Positions 54,126 to 62,440 of a stretch of 64,000 nucleotides of DNA are shown in pieces. Positions within the stretch are counted from its first letter, which is position 1. Every line of letters begins with the position of its first letter. Below the pieces are notes generated by a model. That model searched no databases, had not been told where the DNA came from, and saw only the letters and a list, made by a program, of their open reading frames with translations. The position numbers and the translations under genes are program-made. Origin of the DNA: Citrobacter sp. On2M (GTDB taxonomy: Bacteria > Pseudomonadota > Gammaproteobacteria > Enterobacterales > Enterobacteriaceae); NCBI RefSeq assembly GCF_018035235.1, contig NZ_WPCV01000002.1, forward strand, positions 1-64,000. The letters run 5' to 3'.

Positions 54126-55718
54126 ATGAAAAATAACGCATCCAGACGTCGGTTTATTCAACTCGGCCTTGCCTCCGCGACGGCAGGCTCACTGGCCACT
54201 CTTCTCCCGGTTCAGGCGAGTGCACAAAGGAAAAGTACTGGTATAAACTGGGATGAGGAGATGGATATTTTAGTGGTCGGCACCGGGATGGCTGGCTTCA
54301 CGGCTGCGATAAGAGCAGCGGAAACCACGCCTGGAATGAAAATCGTGATTGCCGATAAGATGTCAAGACTGGGTGGCTCATCGCTGATATCGGGATTAAA
54401 TATGGCGGTGGTCGGTTCTCAGTGGCAAAAGGAAGCGGGCATCACCGATGATTCATGGGAACTGCTTCTGGCCGATATTGAGAAAGAGGCCCGGGGATAT
54501 AACCATAGTGATCTCACAAAAACCATTGCACAGAATACGTTATCTCTATTTAATTTTCTGTGCGACCACGGTGTTGAATTTGATAAAACGATGGGTAACG
54601 GCACCGGGATTAAAGCGCTGGGAGGACATTCTCGTCCCCGTTGCGTCTGGCCAGTGAACGGTGGCAGTGGTATTGTCAAAAGTTTGCAGAAGTACGTGAA
54701 AGAAAACCTGCCGAATATTGAAATTCGCAAACAGGTATTGCTGGAAGAAATTATCCGTAACGAGACAGGCCGGGTAATCGGTGTAAGAGTCAGGGAAAAC
54801 TATATATTTAATCGTGAAGTTAAAGATTTTGGCCTGAATGATTCTCCAGACTTCAACAGTACAGGCACAGTAAAGTATTACAGAGTCAGACGCGGTCTTG
54901 TAATGGCAACCGGAGGGTATAACCAGGACCGGAAATTCAGAGGGGATGAAGTTGGCGCACTCTATAATTCTGTATCAACAGCTAACCCCGGAGCAACTGC
55001 CGGAGCCTTAAAGGCGATGATTAAAGCCGGGCTTAAACCCATCCATATGACACTTTTTAGATTTGCGTTCCCTATTCCCACGGAAGATATTCTGTGGGGC
55101 ATATTAGTTAATCCACGAACCTGCAAACGTTTTGTTGATGAATACAATAACAATGACCGCCAGGGGCTGGGTTTAAAAATACTGTCCGAACGCATGAAAA
55201 TTGATGGTGAGCAGATCATTCTGATTTATGACCAGACCGGAATTGATAATTACCATGATAAGCAGAGACTCAATCTTTCGCTTGAAGGAAAGAACGGGAC
55301 TGAAGGTACCATGTGGAAATTCGATACACTAGAGGCACTGGCCAGTAATTTTAATATGGATCTTCATAAGCTCAGACAAACCATTGAAGAATACAACCGA
55401 GATATGGCCAGTGATAAGGATAAGTTTGGCAAACCACGTAGCCTGCTAAAAACCTCTGTCAATATTGGTAAAGCCCCCTTCTATGCAATGTGGTTAAACC
55501 CCCGGTATAACTACAGCCAGGGAGGAGCCATGATTAATAGTGAAGCTCGTCCACTTGATGTTGCCACTGAACAACCGATCCCGGGCATTTTTGTTTGTGG
55601 TGAAGCATCTGCAGGTAGCTATGGCTATATCCGACTGACAGCCTGCGGTAGCCTGGATTGCGGCGTTTTTGGCATGATTGCCGGAGAGAATGCGGCAAAG
55701 GAAAATCCCGAAAGTTAA
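54126..55718 (+). CDS. Tat-exported flavoprotein reductase (fumarate reductase-like)
   Basis: This 530-residue periplasmic protein has the Tat signal SRRRFIQLGLASATAG. The FAD-binding motif is DILVVGTGMAGFTAA, with the FAD_binding_2 fold through to the C-terminal VCGEASAGSYGYIRL. It is related to the flavin subunit of flavocytochrome c fumarate and urocanate reductases. The usual G-x-HG-x-NRLGGN near the end reads GSYGYIRLTACGS, so the active site differs and the substrate is not likely to be fumarate. Haem domains are in separate genes downstream. ATG 54126 has an AAAGGTG site. Confidence 0.85.
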   Translation: MKNNASRRRFIQLGLASATAGSLATLLPVQASAQRKSTGINWDEEMDILVVGTGMAGFTAAIRAAETTPGMKIVIADKMSRLGGSSLISGLNMAVVGSQWQKEAGITDDSWELLLADIEKEARGYNHSDLTKTIAQNTLSLFNFLCDHGVEFDKTMGNGTGIKALGGHSRPRCVWPVNGGSGIVKSLQKYVKENLPNIEIRKQVLLEEIIRNETGRVIGVRVRENYIFNREVKDFGLNDSPDFNSTGTVKYYRVRRGLVMATGGYNQDRKFRGDEVGALYNSVSTANPGATAGALKAMIKAGLKPIHMTLFRFAFPIPTEDILWGILVNPRTCKRFVDEYNNNDRQGLGLKILSERMKIDGEQIILIYDQTGIDNYHDKQRLNLSLEGKNGTEGTMWKFDTLEALASNFNMDLHKLRQTIEEYNRDMASDKDKFGKPRSLLKTSVNIGKAPFYAMWLNPRYNYSQGGAMINSEARPLDVATEQPIPGIFVCGEASAGSYGYIRLTACGSLDCGVFGMIAGENAAKENPES

Positions 55719-55741
55719 TCTGATAACATCAGGAAATTATA

Positions 55742-56158
55742 ATGAAAGTGTTAACGGTATTAACGGCGTTATTATGTTTGTTTTATTCTGTATTAGCTGC
55801 GGATGAAAAGAATAATGCATCAGGCAGTGAAAGCCTCGTGAGCGAGTCAACTATAAATTATGCACTCAAGCCACATCATAAAAAGCTCAATCTGTCTTGT
55901 GCTGCATGCCATAAAGAACAAGATGTCAGTGCCTTTAAGCCTCTCGCAACTAAAGATTGCCTTGCCTGTCATGGCAGTGCAGAGAAGGTAGCGAAACGGA
56001 CAGGCTTTATGGATGTAAACCACACCAATCCTCATCGCTCATTACATGATGGCCTGGATCTGGATTGTTATGAATGCCATGCCGAACATAAACCATCAAG
56101 TAATCTTTGTGAGACCTGCCATGACAATACGCGGGACTGGTTTGGGGCTACGCCTTAA
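55742..56158 (+). CDS. Small tetraheme cytochrome c
   Basis: This 138-residue periplasmic cytochrome has a signal peptide (to about residue 20) and four CxxCH motifs: CAACH, CLACH, CYECH and CETCH. It matches the haem domain that in Shewanella flavocytochrome c is fused to the flavin domain. Here it is a separate protein, expected to pass electrons from the membrane cytochrome to the reductase. It lies 23 bases after the reductase gene. Confidence 0.9.
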   Translation: MKVLTVLTALLCLFYSVLAADEKNNASGSESLVSESTINYALKPHHKKLNLSCAACHKEQDVSAFKPLATKDCLACHGSAEKVAKRTGFMDVNHTNPHRSLHDGLDLDCYECHAEHKPSSNLCETCHDNTRDWFGATP

Positions 56159-56171
56159 ATAAGGAAATAAC

Positions 56172-56768
56172 ATGAGCAGAACACGGTTTGTAATATTATT
56201 AGCCTGCGTAACTATTCTGGTTGCCACTGGTATAAGCCTGTTGGGCGTTGAGGTCGTTAAAACAACGGGTAATGAGGAATTTTGTGGGGCATGTCATGAA
56301 ATGCAGCCAATGGTAAAAACCTATCAGCAGGATACTCACGGTGGAAACAATCCACATGGATTCAGCGCGGAATGTGTGGATTGTCATCTGCCGCATACCA
56401 GTACGGTTGGTTACTTAATCTCTAAAGGGGTACAGGGCACCAATGATGTGATTAAAAAAACGTTTACTGATACGTCTGATATTAACTGGCTGGAAAACCG
56501 TAAAAAGCGAGAATCATACGTTTATGACTCTGGTTGTCTAGAGTGCCACAACCAGTTACTGGATAAGACGAAGGCTGATAACCCTAAATCACTTGAAATG
56601 CATAAACTCTACAAAGATATGAGCAATACGAACTCTGCACTCAAATGCGTATCCTGTCATGTCACAGTAGGTCATGCTGGTTCGTTACGGGGTGAATTAA
56701 ACCAGACCACTCCTGAGTATAAGTTTCTTAAAGAGAGGCTTACTGACGAAACAAGGCACATTAAATAA
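56172..56768 (+). CDS. NapC/NirT-family tetraheme quinol dehydrogenase
   Basis: This 198-residue protein has one N-terminal membrane anchor (FVILLACVTILVATGISLLG) and four haem motifs CGACH, CVDCH, CLECH and CVSCH. The first is followed by EMQP as in NapC/CymA/NrfH. It oxidises quinol in the inner membrane and hands electrons to the periplasmic tetraheme protein. It is the last gene of the operon. Confidence 0.92.
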   Translation: MSRTRFVILLACVTILVATGISLLGVEVVKTTGNEEFCGACHEMQPMVKTYQQDTHGGNNPHGFSAECVDCHLPHTSTVGYLISKGVQGTNDVIKKTFTDTSDINWLENRKKRESYVYDSGCLECHNQLLDKTKADNPKSLEMHKLYKDMSNTNSALKCVSCHVTVGHAGSLRGELNQTTPEYKFLKERLTDETRHIK

Positions 56769-56995
56769 TTACCTGATGCAAAGTTCTTTCAGGGCGGGGA
56801 ACATCTGAGCGTACTGTTTGAGGCTAATTAATTTTCAGGTGGCCGGTGAAACCCCGTCCTGCAGGTTAGGGAGAATGCAAAGCCTCTCCGGCGAAGAATT
56901 ATGTCCCCGGCAGTGTTCAGGTAGAGACCAGGTTGTATTGATCAACGGAGCATCATTGATCTACTATACCAATGTTGTAAATGGTGTATTACTTG
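56769..56995. other. Region after the respiratory operon
   Basis: No gene or strong terminator is seen. It leads into the second tandem-hairpin element. Confidence 0.4.
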
Positions 56996-57187
56996 CACCC
57001 ACCAATGTCCCTGTGATCTGAGAGGGGCGCCTTCGGGTGATCACAACACCAATGTTCCGGCGATCTGAGAGGGACGCCTTCGGGTGATTGCATACCAATG
57101 TCACTGTAGCCTGAGAGGTGACGCCTTCGGGTGGTACAGCCCTTTAATCTTTGGAAACGGCTGTCGTGTTGTTCTGCGACGAAGATA
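56996..57187 (+). repeat. Tandem UUCG-hairpin element, copy 2
   Basis: Same plan as the copy at 9416. Hairpins with stems GTGATC/GATCAC and GCGATC/GATTGC (a G-U pair replaces A-U), a third with GTAGCC/GGTAC, then ACAGCC/GGCTGT and a GTCG/CGAC hairpin whose loop differs from copy 1. The conserved core is CTGAGAGG...GCCTTCGGGTG. Sequence changes keep the pairing. It lies about 740 bases upstream of the integrase-like gene. Confidence 0.8.
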
Positions 57188-57862
57188 TTTTTCTACGTAT
57201 GTACCGTTTTCCGCTATTTGTTTTTACCTGCCTTAACTGTCAGTAGACAAGTTAATCTTCTGTTTACGGTTTTATTCCGTATCTTTTAGTACTACTTCTT
57301 TAGCCTTGTGCTCGAACAAACTTTGCATGTACGGGTATGCCAGCCATTTGGCGCGACGAACGTCGCAACATTTGGGGCATCTTCCGGACGACGCATTGAG
57401 CGTTTCGAGGATGAGCGCGTCACTTTGCTCAAGTGAAACGACGACAAAGTGACGCGCGAAGCGCCGAACGATTTAACCAGCTATATCAGGCCATACGGAT
57501 CTGTTTGACAATCTGAACGATACGTAGTGCAACCGGAAAAACGTCCTGATACATCATTTAACCTCAACGTACGAAGTGGGAAACCGTAATGCCTACGTAT
57601 AACTTATTGAAAAGGAGATAATTAACGCGATATCGATGGCGATGTCATAAAAAATGACGTCGGAGGCGACCTGGCGACGGGTACAGCTACGGCTGCGGTC
57701 AGTTCTCACTGATTTGGGACCTCGCAATACCTCAACATCTTGCATTCCCTGATGCACAGATATCCGTTAAGACGCTGGAGGCGCAATTCAAACCATGTCG
57801 TCGGGGGAGGGATGTATATGTTATTAAAATTTAATTTTCATATTCGTTCATCTGAACGCAGA
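57188..57862. other. Non-coding region with several inverted repeats
   Basis: No gene. It holds GCGACG-AA-CGTCGC (57353-57366), a perfect 13-bp inverted repeat GCGCGTCACTTTG/CAAAGTGACGCGC (57415-57427 and 57445-57457) and an imperfect GATGTCAT/ATGACGTC hairpin near 57636-57655. Together they could be part of an origin (oriT or oriV) or a control region. See findings. Confidence 0.5.
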
Positions 57863-57903
57863 ACAACAGGTTTTCGTTTACGAGAACGAAGGTCTGCTGT
57901 TGT
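57863..57903 (+). promoter_or_regulatory. Hairpin in the leader of the integrase-like gene
   Basis: ACAACAG (57863-57869) pairs with CTGTTGT (57897-57903). Inside, TTCGTT pairs with AACGAA (57873-57878, 57885-57890). It lies 22 bases before ATG 57926. RBS AAGGAG at 57915 is outside the stem. Confidence 0.55.
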
Positions 57904-57925
57904 ACGTTTTGTTTAAGGAGTTGTC

Positions 57926-58834
57926 ATGTCCAGGGGAAGTAAATTGTTGAAACGTGAGCTCGTCATTCTTGCAAGAGAGGGGAAGGGTAGCTTTAAAACA
58001 GTATCAGATCGTTCAAAAATAGCAGAGCGATTATCTCATCGGTTGTTGGATTTAAATGTACAAATTCGTTCTGCGCAACAGATTAAGGTCCGGCATGTTG
58101 AATTGTATATTGAGAGTCGTAAGGCTGAAGGCATTTCTAACCGGACTTTACAGAACGAAATGGCCGGAATTCGAACCATACTTAATCAGTCTGGTAAGTC
58201 TAAAATGGCTGATCCGAATCACGAGCGATTAAGCAATAAATCGTTGGGTATTTCAGGTGCAAGTCGTATGGGCACTAAGTTGGCTATATCAGACGAGCGC
58301 TTTCGCGAGGCGCTCGCTCTGATTAAAGCGAAAGATGAAGGTGTTGCAGCGGTAATGCAACTTTCCCGTTATTTGGGATTGCGTAATGAAGAAGCTGTTC
58401 AGGCAGTGAAATCAATTAAAACGTGGAGGCAGGCTATATTACGTGGTGACGAAAGAGTAAGAGTAATATTTGGCACAAAAGGAGGCCGTTCACGAGATAC
58501 ACGTGTTGTTGATAAAGAAAAAGTATTATCGGCGATCAATAACGCGATTTCTTGTGCAGATAAAAATAATGGAAAATTAATAGACAGGCCGTCCCTTCAA
58601 CAGGCGCTTGATCGTTATATTAATGTCATGCGCAGGGTCGGTGGTTTGAAATATGAAAATTCAAATCATTCCTTACGCTATGCATATGCCCAGGATGCGG
58701 AAAAATATTACCTTGAAAAAGGTTTCAGTCAAAAGGAAGCCAGCGCTTTGACATCCATTGATTTAGGTCACGGTGATGGCAGGGGTGACTATATAAAGCG
58801 AGTGTATAGTCAAAAATGTCTGGAGGATGAGTAA
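57926..58834 (+). CDS. Integrase-domain tyrosine recombinase
   Basis: This 302-residue protein has an N-terminal SAM-like domain (residues 40-100) and a catalytic domain with Arg in YLGLRNEEAV, the HxxR-like HSLRYAYA, the second His in DLGHGDGRGDY and a likely nucleophile Tyr in YIKRVY. It belongs to the integrase-domain proteins found inside SPI-7-type ICEs. It is not the tRNA-adjacent integrase and may act on internal sites. The RBS is AAGGAG. Confidence 0.85.
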   Translation: MSRGSKLLKRELVILAREGKGSFKTVSDRSKIAERLSHRLLDLNVQIRSAQQIKVRHVELYIESRKAEGISNRTLQNEMAGIRTILNQSGKSKMADPNHERLSNKSLGISGASRMGTKLAISDERFREALALIKAKDEGVAAVMQLSRYLGLRNEEAVQAVKSIKTWRQAILRGDERVRVIFGTKGGRSRDTRVVDKEKVLSAINNAISCADKNNGKLIDRPSLQQALDRYINVMRRVGGLKYENSNHSLRYAYAQDAEKYYLEKGFSQKEASALTSIDLGHGDGRGDYIKRVYSQKCLEDE

Positions 58835-59148
58835 GACGTCTAAACCAGGAAGACTATCTTAATAGGTGTCAGGGTGATTTTGGTTCGAACATGATTATGA
58901 ATTTCGATATGTTAAAAACTTCAGTTGTATTAGCTTGGGTTTGATCTGACGTTTTTCACTGGTAGCACATAATCAAATCCTGAACCCGATTTTAACATGA
59001 AACTGAGAAACTCCTCACACTGTGGTTCGTGATATTGGAGTTATTATAGCACTATAAAAGTTCGGTTATGTTTTAAATAAGTGTTAAATTAATGTTTCTT
59101 GATGATATGCTAAATAGGGAAGCCCTTATAGTTTTGGAGATGAATTAC

Positions 59149-59502
59149 ATGAAGCCAAAAGAGATACTTTGCCAATGGGTTGACGCATTTAATAATGCAG
59201 ATGTAGAAATCATTTCAGAATTATATGATGATAATGCAATAAACCATCAGGTTGCCAATGAGCCAGTTATTGGGAAAGAGGCTATAAGGAAAATGTTTGA
59301 ACAAGATTTTTCTATCCCAGAGATGGTTTGTATCGTCGAAAACATTTTCGAAGATGGACAATGGGCAATTTTAGAGTGGCGTTCATCATTAGGTTTGAGA
59401 GGTTGCGGTTTTTTTCAAATAGTAAATAATAAAATTATATTTCAAAGAGGCTACTGGGATAAGTTATCTTTCATTAAAAAGCACAACTTACCTGTTGAAT
59501 GA
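59149..59502 (+). CDS. NTF2-like (SnoaL-type) protein
   Basis: This 117-residue AT-rich protein has the NTF2-like pattern WVDAFNNADVEIISELYDDN, EPVIGKEAIRKMFEQDF and GLRGCGFFQIVNNKIIFQRG. Such small alpha-beta cones are isomerases, dehydratases or binding proteins. No substrate can be given. ATG 59149 has GGAG at 10-base spacing. Upstream starts at 59140 and 59092 lack it. Confidence 0.75.
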   Translation: MKPKEILCQWVDAFNNADVEIISELYDDNAINHQVANEPVIGKEAIRKMFEQDFSIPEMVCIVENIFEDGQWAILEWRSSLGLRGCGFFQIVNNKIIFQRGYWDKLSFIKKHNLPVE

Positions 59503-59536
59503 AAAGAAATAGTTTGAAAATTTCTTATAATGCGCA

Positions 59537-59570
59537 TTAAGGGAGGTATAATAATCTCCCTTAAAAATAG
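59537..59570 (+). terminator. Terminator after the NTF2-like gene
   Basis: TTAAGGGAG and CTCCCTTAA with a 10-base loop, followed by an A-rich stretch and T residues. The stem is perfect over 9 bp. Confidence 0.7.
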
Positions 59571-59828
59571 TTATAATATCAACGCTATATTAAAATATAG
59601 CCTTTAATTTAATGCCACACCAGTTTTATTAGTTCTGGTGTTAGGGCACGTAGAAAGTTTACTTAGCCGCATGTCCACTATTGGCACAGACCTGCCTGTC
59701 AGATTAGGTTCAGGTCTGTGTCATAGCTGTGTAAGGTCAAATCTGAGCTAATACACTTCCGTTAAGGTCTTGAATTTTCATTCTCTCTCTGGTTAATATA
59801 GTAACGCTTAAAACGTTGCCTGAGGCAA
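59571..59828. other. Non-coding region
   Basis: No gene in 258 bases. Confidence 0.4.
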
Positions 59829-59970
59829 CCACCAATGTTCCAGTGATCTGAGAGGAACGCCTTCGGGTGATTGCACACCAATGTCACCGTAGCCTGAGAG
59901 GTGACGCCTTCGGGTGGTACAGCCCTTTAATCTTTGGAAATGGCTGTCGCAATTTTTGCGATGAAGATAT
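59829..59970 (+). repeat. Tandem UUCG-hairpin element, copy 3 (shortened)
   Basis: Only two hairpins remain. The first has the left arm GTGATC of unit 1 and the right arm GATTGC of unit 2 from the other copies, as expected from recombination inside the shared loop sequence. The second (GTAGCC/GGTAC), the ACAGCC/GGCTGT stem and the TCGCA/TGCGA hairpin are kept. It lies upstream of the small gene at 60242. Confidence 0.8.
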
Positions 59971-60181
59971 CCTCAACACTCACACTTCGATACTCGTCTT
60001 TCAGCATTTCCGGTGGGAAATCTTCCCACTGTGGCAGGTTTTTTACCGGTATTCCGGGTACAGACTGTTGCTCATTTTGGTCCAGTGTTTTCTTTGAAGG
60101 AAGCGCAACAAAAAGCCAGTGCAGCGCTCGTTCGTATCGCTCGCTTTGAGACGTTTAAACCACAAATCTTACATCCTGCCC

Positions 60182-60240
60182 ATCGGGGAAAGCCTCCCCG
60201 ATACGGTGATGGTTTTCTCCGTTTTACTTCTGGAGAAAAC
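60182..60240 (+). promoter_or_regulatory. Leader hairpins hiding the RBS of the gene at 60242
   Basis: ATCGGGGA/TCCCCGAT (60182-60202) is followed by a perfect 9-bp stem GTTTTCTCC (60212-60220) with GGAGAAAAC (60232-60240). The latter includes the RBS GGAGAA and ends one base before ATG 60242. The design is that of the leader at 9649-9720. Confidence 0.7.
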
Positions 60241-60241
60241 T

Positions 60242-60544
60242 ATGAACATCTTTCTGACTTCTCTGGTCAGTATTCTGCATAAGGCACTGCCACGTATACG
60301 TCATGGCAAAAGTGAATGGATCGCCAATCACACCGGTTATCTGCGTTTTCAGGCGGAGGTCTGGCTGGATGATAACGACCATTTTCACGCAGTCGTGAAC
60401 AAACGTTCCGGCTGGATGAATCCACGCTATGAACAGGTGGTGGATTGTGGCGAGTTTGATTCATTTCATTGTGCCATGAATACCGCGTACTCCCAGGCAC
60501 TTGAACTTGCACATCTTCGCTATGCCTGGGAACTGACCGATTAG
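60242..60544 (+). CDS. ICE-conserved hypothetical protein
   Basis: This 100-residue protein (MNIFLTSLVSILHKALPRIR...) has an alpha-beta C-terminal part (GYLRFQAEVWLDDNDHFHAV) and a terminal helix. No named family is recognised. It starts the group of small ICE genes at the right side of the window and is preceded by the tandem-hairpin element and an RBS-hiding stem. Confidence 0.65.
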   Translation: MNIFLTSLVSILHKALPRIRHGKSEWIANHTGYLRFQAEVWLDDNDHFHAVVNKRSGWMNPRYEQVVDCGEFDSFHCAMNTAYSQALELAHLRYAWELTD

Positions 60545-60577
60545 AATACGAATTTCCACTGCATTAACGTTTCCACC

Positions 60578-60635
60578 CAACAGGGGATTTTTCCCCGTAG
60601 GGGGTAAATCCCTCTGTTGCTGTTCTGACAGGAGG
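60578..60635 (+). promoter_or_regulatory. Alternative leader hairpins before the gene at 60640
   Basis: A long hairpin pairs CAACAG (60578) with CTGTTG (60614-60619) and GGGATTT with AAATCCC, with CCCC-GTA-GGGG inside. The segment CCTCTGT (60611-60617) can instead pair with ACAGGAGG (60628-60635), the RBS, with one bulge. The two pairings exclude each other. Confidence 0.55.
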
Positions 60636-60639
60636 ATTT

Positions 60640-61020
60640 ATGAACGTTTATCAACTGAAAAACCGTACTGACGTTTTGATCTGGCTTTCACTGATTGAGG
60701 GCGATTTGGTGAGTATCCAGGCTTCTCTGAACGCCGGTTTATATCCGCTTTATGATGACAGGCAGGAGGAACCGGAGCTTGAATGTGCGGTATTCAACTG
60801 TGGTATGGCTTTTGGTGAATTTATGGAAAGGCTTGAATCAGAAGATATTGACGTTCTGACAACAGCCGGACATGAACTGACTGGCTCGATTGAACATATG
60901 GGGAGAATGTTGTGTGAACCCGTCTGGACACAGGCTGTTCTTCTGGGGCGCAATGAAGCCCGGGCAGACCGGGCTATATGCGCTGCAGAAGCTGATGGCT
61001 GGCTGTATGTTCCTGCTTAG
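60640..61020 (+). CDS. ICE hypothetical protein, acidic
   Basis: This 126-residue acidic protein has many Glu/Asp and a mainly helical build (ELECAVFNCGMAFGEFMERL, LTGSIEHMGRML). No family is recognised. The strong RBS AGGAGG lies in a switchable leader. It may be an ICE backbone protein of unknown role. Confidence 0.6.
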   Translation: MNVYQLKNRTDVLIWLSLIEGDLVSIQASLNAGLYPLYDDRQEEPELECAVFNCGMAFGEFMERLESEDIDVLTTAGHELTGSIEHMGRMLCEPVWTQAVLLGRNEARADRAICAAEADGWLYVPA

Positions 61021-61390
61021 CATGAGATTGTTTTTAACTTTTTGAGGTCTGTACTACAGGCCTGTCTGGGTCGGCTGGCTGAGCGCTGCCGTTGTTTTGC
61101 GGTGCTCCCTGGAACATTACCGGCTAACCATTCCTGTCTTTCGTCTGTCAGTGGCAACCCGATGAGGGAACAGCTGGAGGTTGAAAGACCGAGAATGCCA
61201 TAGTATCAACTTTTTTACCCTTGCGGGGATGCCCGCCAGGGCTCCCGCATTTTACGCAGGAGGCCTGATATGGGTTGATAATTCCATTATTCATATTTTC
61301 CGTCGTTGCTGACGGGGTCGTATTGTTTTGTTTCACACCCCGGGGCCCAGCCCCGTCAGGGGCAGGTTCCTTTATTTCTACAGGGATCCT
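61021..61390. other. Long structured leader before the gene at 61391
   Basis: No gene in 370 bases. At 61342-61363 GGGGC-CCA-GCCCC-GTCA-GGGGC lets the middle GCCCC pair with either neighbour, giving two exclusive hairpins. TTCCT (61367) can pair with AGGGA near the RBS of ATG 61391. The pattern resembles the other leaders in this region. Confidence 0.45.
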
Positions 61391-61600
61391 ATGTCTCACA
61401 TTCACCTTCCGTCGGTTTGTGAAAAAACCGGCAACACACTGACTCCGGAGCAGGAAAACCGCGTACGCCATCTGGTGCATGAGGAGTGTTATTCCCGCGA
61501 CCGAGCAGCACTGATAAAGCTTATTGGCCTGATGCTCCTGCTGAAGCTGGCGGGAACCCTCATGCTGGCAATGTTGTTACTGGTGCTGCGTCTGTTCTGA
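61391..61600 (+). CDS. Small single-helix membrane protein
   Basis: This 69-residue protein has a charged N-terminal helix (TPEQENRVRHLVHEECYSRD) and one C-terminal membrane helix (LIGLMLLLKLAGTLMLAMLL). ATG 61391 is preceded by CAGGGATCCT. It ends 17 bases before the next gene. Function unknown. Confidence 0.6.
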   Translation: MSHIHLPSVCEKTGNTLTPEQENRVRHLVHEECYSRDRAALIKLIGLMLLLKLAGTLMLAMLLLVLRLF

Positions 61601-61617
61601 GAAGAAGGAGATTCACA

Positions 61618-62070
61618 ATGATGTTAACCACCCGCTTGTTTGTATTTTTGTTCCACCATCTCTGGCGCGTCATGCGCTGGACCGGGCTGACGGTGTATCA
61701 CGGTATTTCGGTGTTATATCGTCGAAGACAGGCCAGACTGCAGGCCTCCGACTGGCGCCCCCGAACGGTGTATACCGGTCGCTGGCAGCTGGCCGATGAT
61801 GGCCAGTTCTGCGGTCGGGCCGTTGTTCTCCGGCTCAGGGATGCGCTGAAACCCGGCGTGGAGCTGCTTTACTTCGGTGAAGAGGCTGCGGAGCCGTATT
61901 ACAGCGAGCGACAATTTGTAGACGACAGGGAATCCGTGATGGTGGCTGAGCAGATGTTGCTGCGGTTTCTTGGCAGCCGGCACCGGCGGCAGAACCGGCG
62001 GAATGCTCCAGTGTCAGTGCTGGTTACTGACGTAGTGACAACAGCCCCGGTTAATGATGAGGCCGCATGA
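61618..62070 (+). CDS. ICE hypothetical protein, basic with N-terminal membrane helix
   Basis: This 150-residue protein has an N-terminal hydrophobic stretch (MMLTTRLFVFLFHHLWRVMR), an Arg-rich segment and a beta-rich domain (ADDGQFCGRAVVLRLRDALK, VELLYFGEEAAEPYYSERQF). The start is ATG 61618 after GAAGGAG. Its stop overlaps the next ATG. Confidence 0.6.
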   Translation: MMLTTRLFVFLFHHLWRVMRWTGLTVYHGISVLYRRRQARLQASDWRPRTVYTGRWQLADDGQFCGRAVVLRLRDALKPGVELLYFGEEAAEPYYSERQFVDDRESVMVAEQMLLRFLGSRHRRQNRRNAPVSVLVTDVVTTAPVNDEAA

Positions 62071-62363
62071 TGGATATGATGGCGCTGCTGAGCAGCACGC
62101 CGCCGGCCGTCGCTATCGAGGAGCCGGTCTGGGAACAACTGGTAAATTACCCCCAGGCTACGGATTGTGAAAACGAACGGCTGCAGCGGTTGATATACCA
62201 CGGTTTTCAGGCACTCAGTCAGGTGCCTTTGGGGCAGAGAATAGTGGAGTTTGGCTATTTCTGTCTCCCGCCTGATGGTGACCTTCATGCCCCACTGTGG
62301 CAGAACGTATGTATTAAACGTGAATATTCAGACGGTCAGGTGACATTCACTTTCGATCGTTAA
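62067..62363 (+). CDS. Small ICE hypothetical protein
   Basis: This 98-residue acidic protein has helical (NERLQRLIYHGFQALSQV) and strand (RIVEFGYFCLPP, QVTFTFDR) parts. It is translationally coupled to the preceding gene. No family recognised. Confidence 0.6.
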   Translation: MMDMMALLSSTPPAVAIEEPVWEQLVNYPQATDCENERLQRLIYHGFQALSQVPLGQRIVEFGYFCLPPDGDLHAPLWQNVCIKREYSDGQVTFTFDR

Positions 62364-62381
62364 TCAGTTTTACCACCTACC

Positions 62382-62423
62382 CTGACGGGGAAACCCGTGA
62401 GGGGGACGCCGTCAGATTTTTTT
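62382..62423 (+). promoter_or_regulatory. Attenuator-like leader before the gene at 62441
   Basis: ACGGG-GAAA-CCCGT (62385-62398) forms a GNRA-capped hairpin. The outer stem CTGACGG (62382-62388) with CCGTCAG (62409-62415) is followed by ATTTTTTTA and forms an intrinsic terminator. They share bases, so only one can form. ATG 62441 has an AAGGAG site after it. Confidence 0.6.
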
Positions 62424-62440
62424 ACTCAAAAGGAGTCTGT

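Noticed and set aside
61148..61480. 110-residue minus-strand protein in the long leader
   Set aside because: Overlaps structured leader DNA and the real gene at 61391. Pro-rich sequence is typical of antisense reading of GC hairpins.
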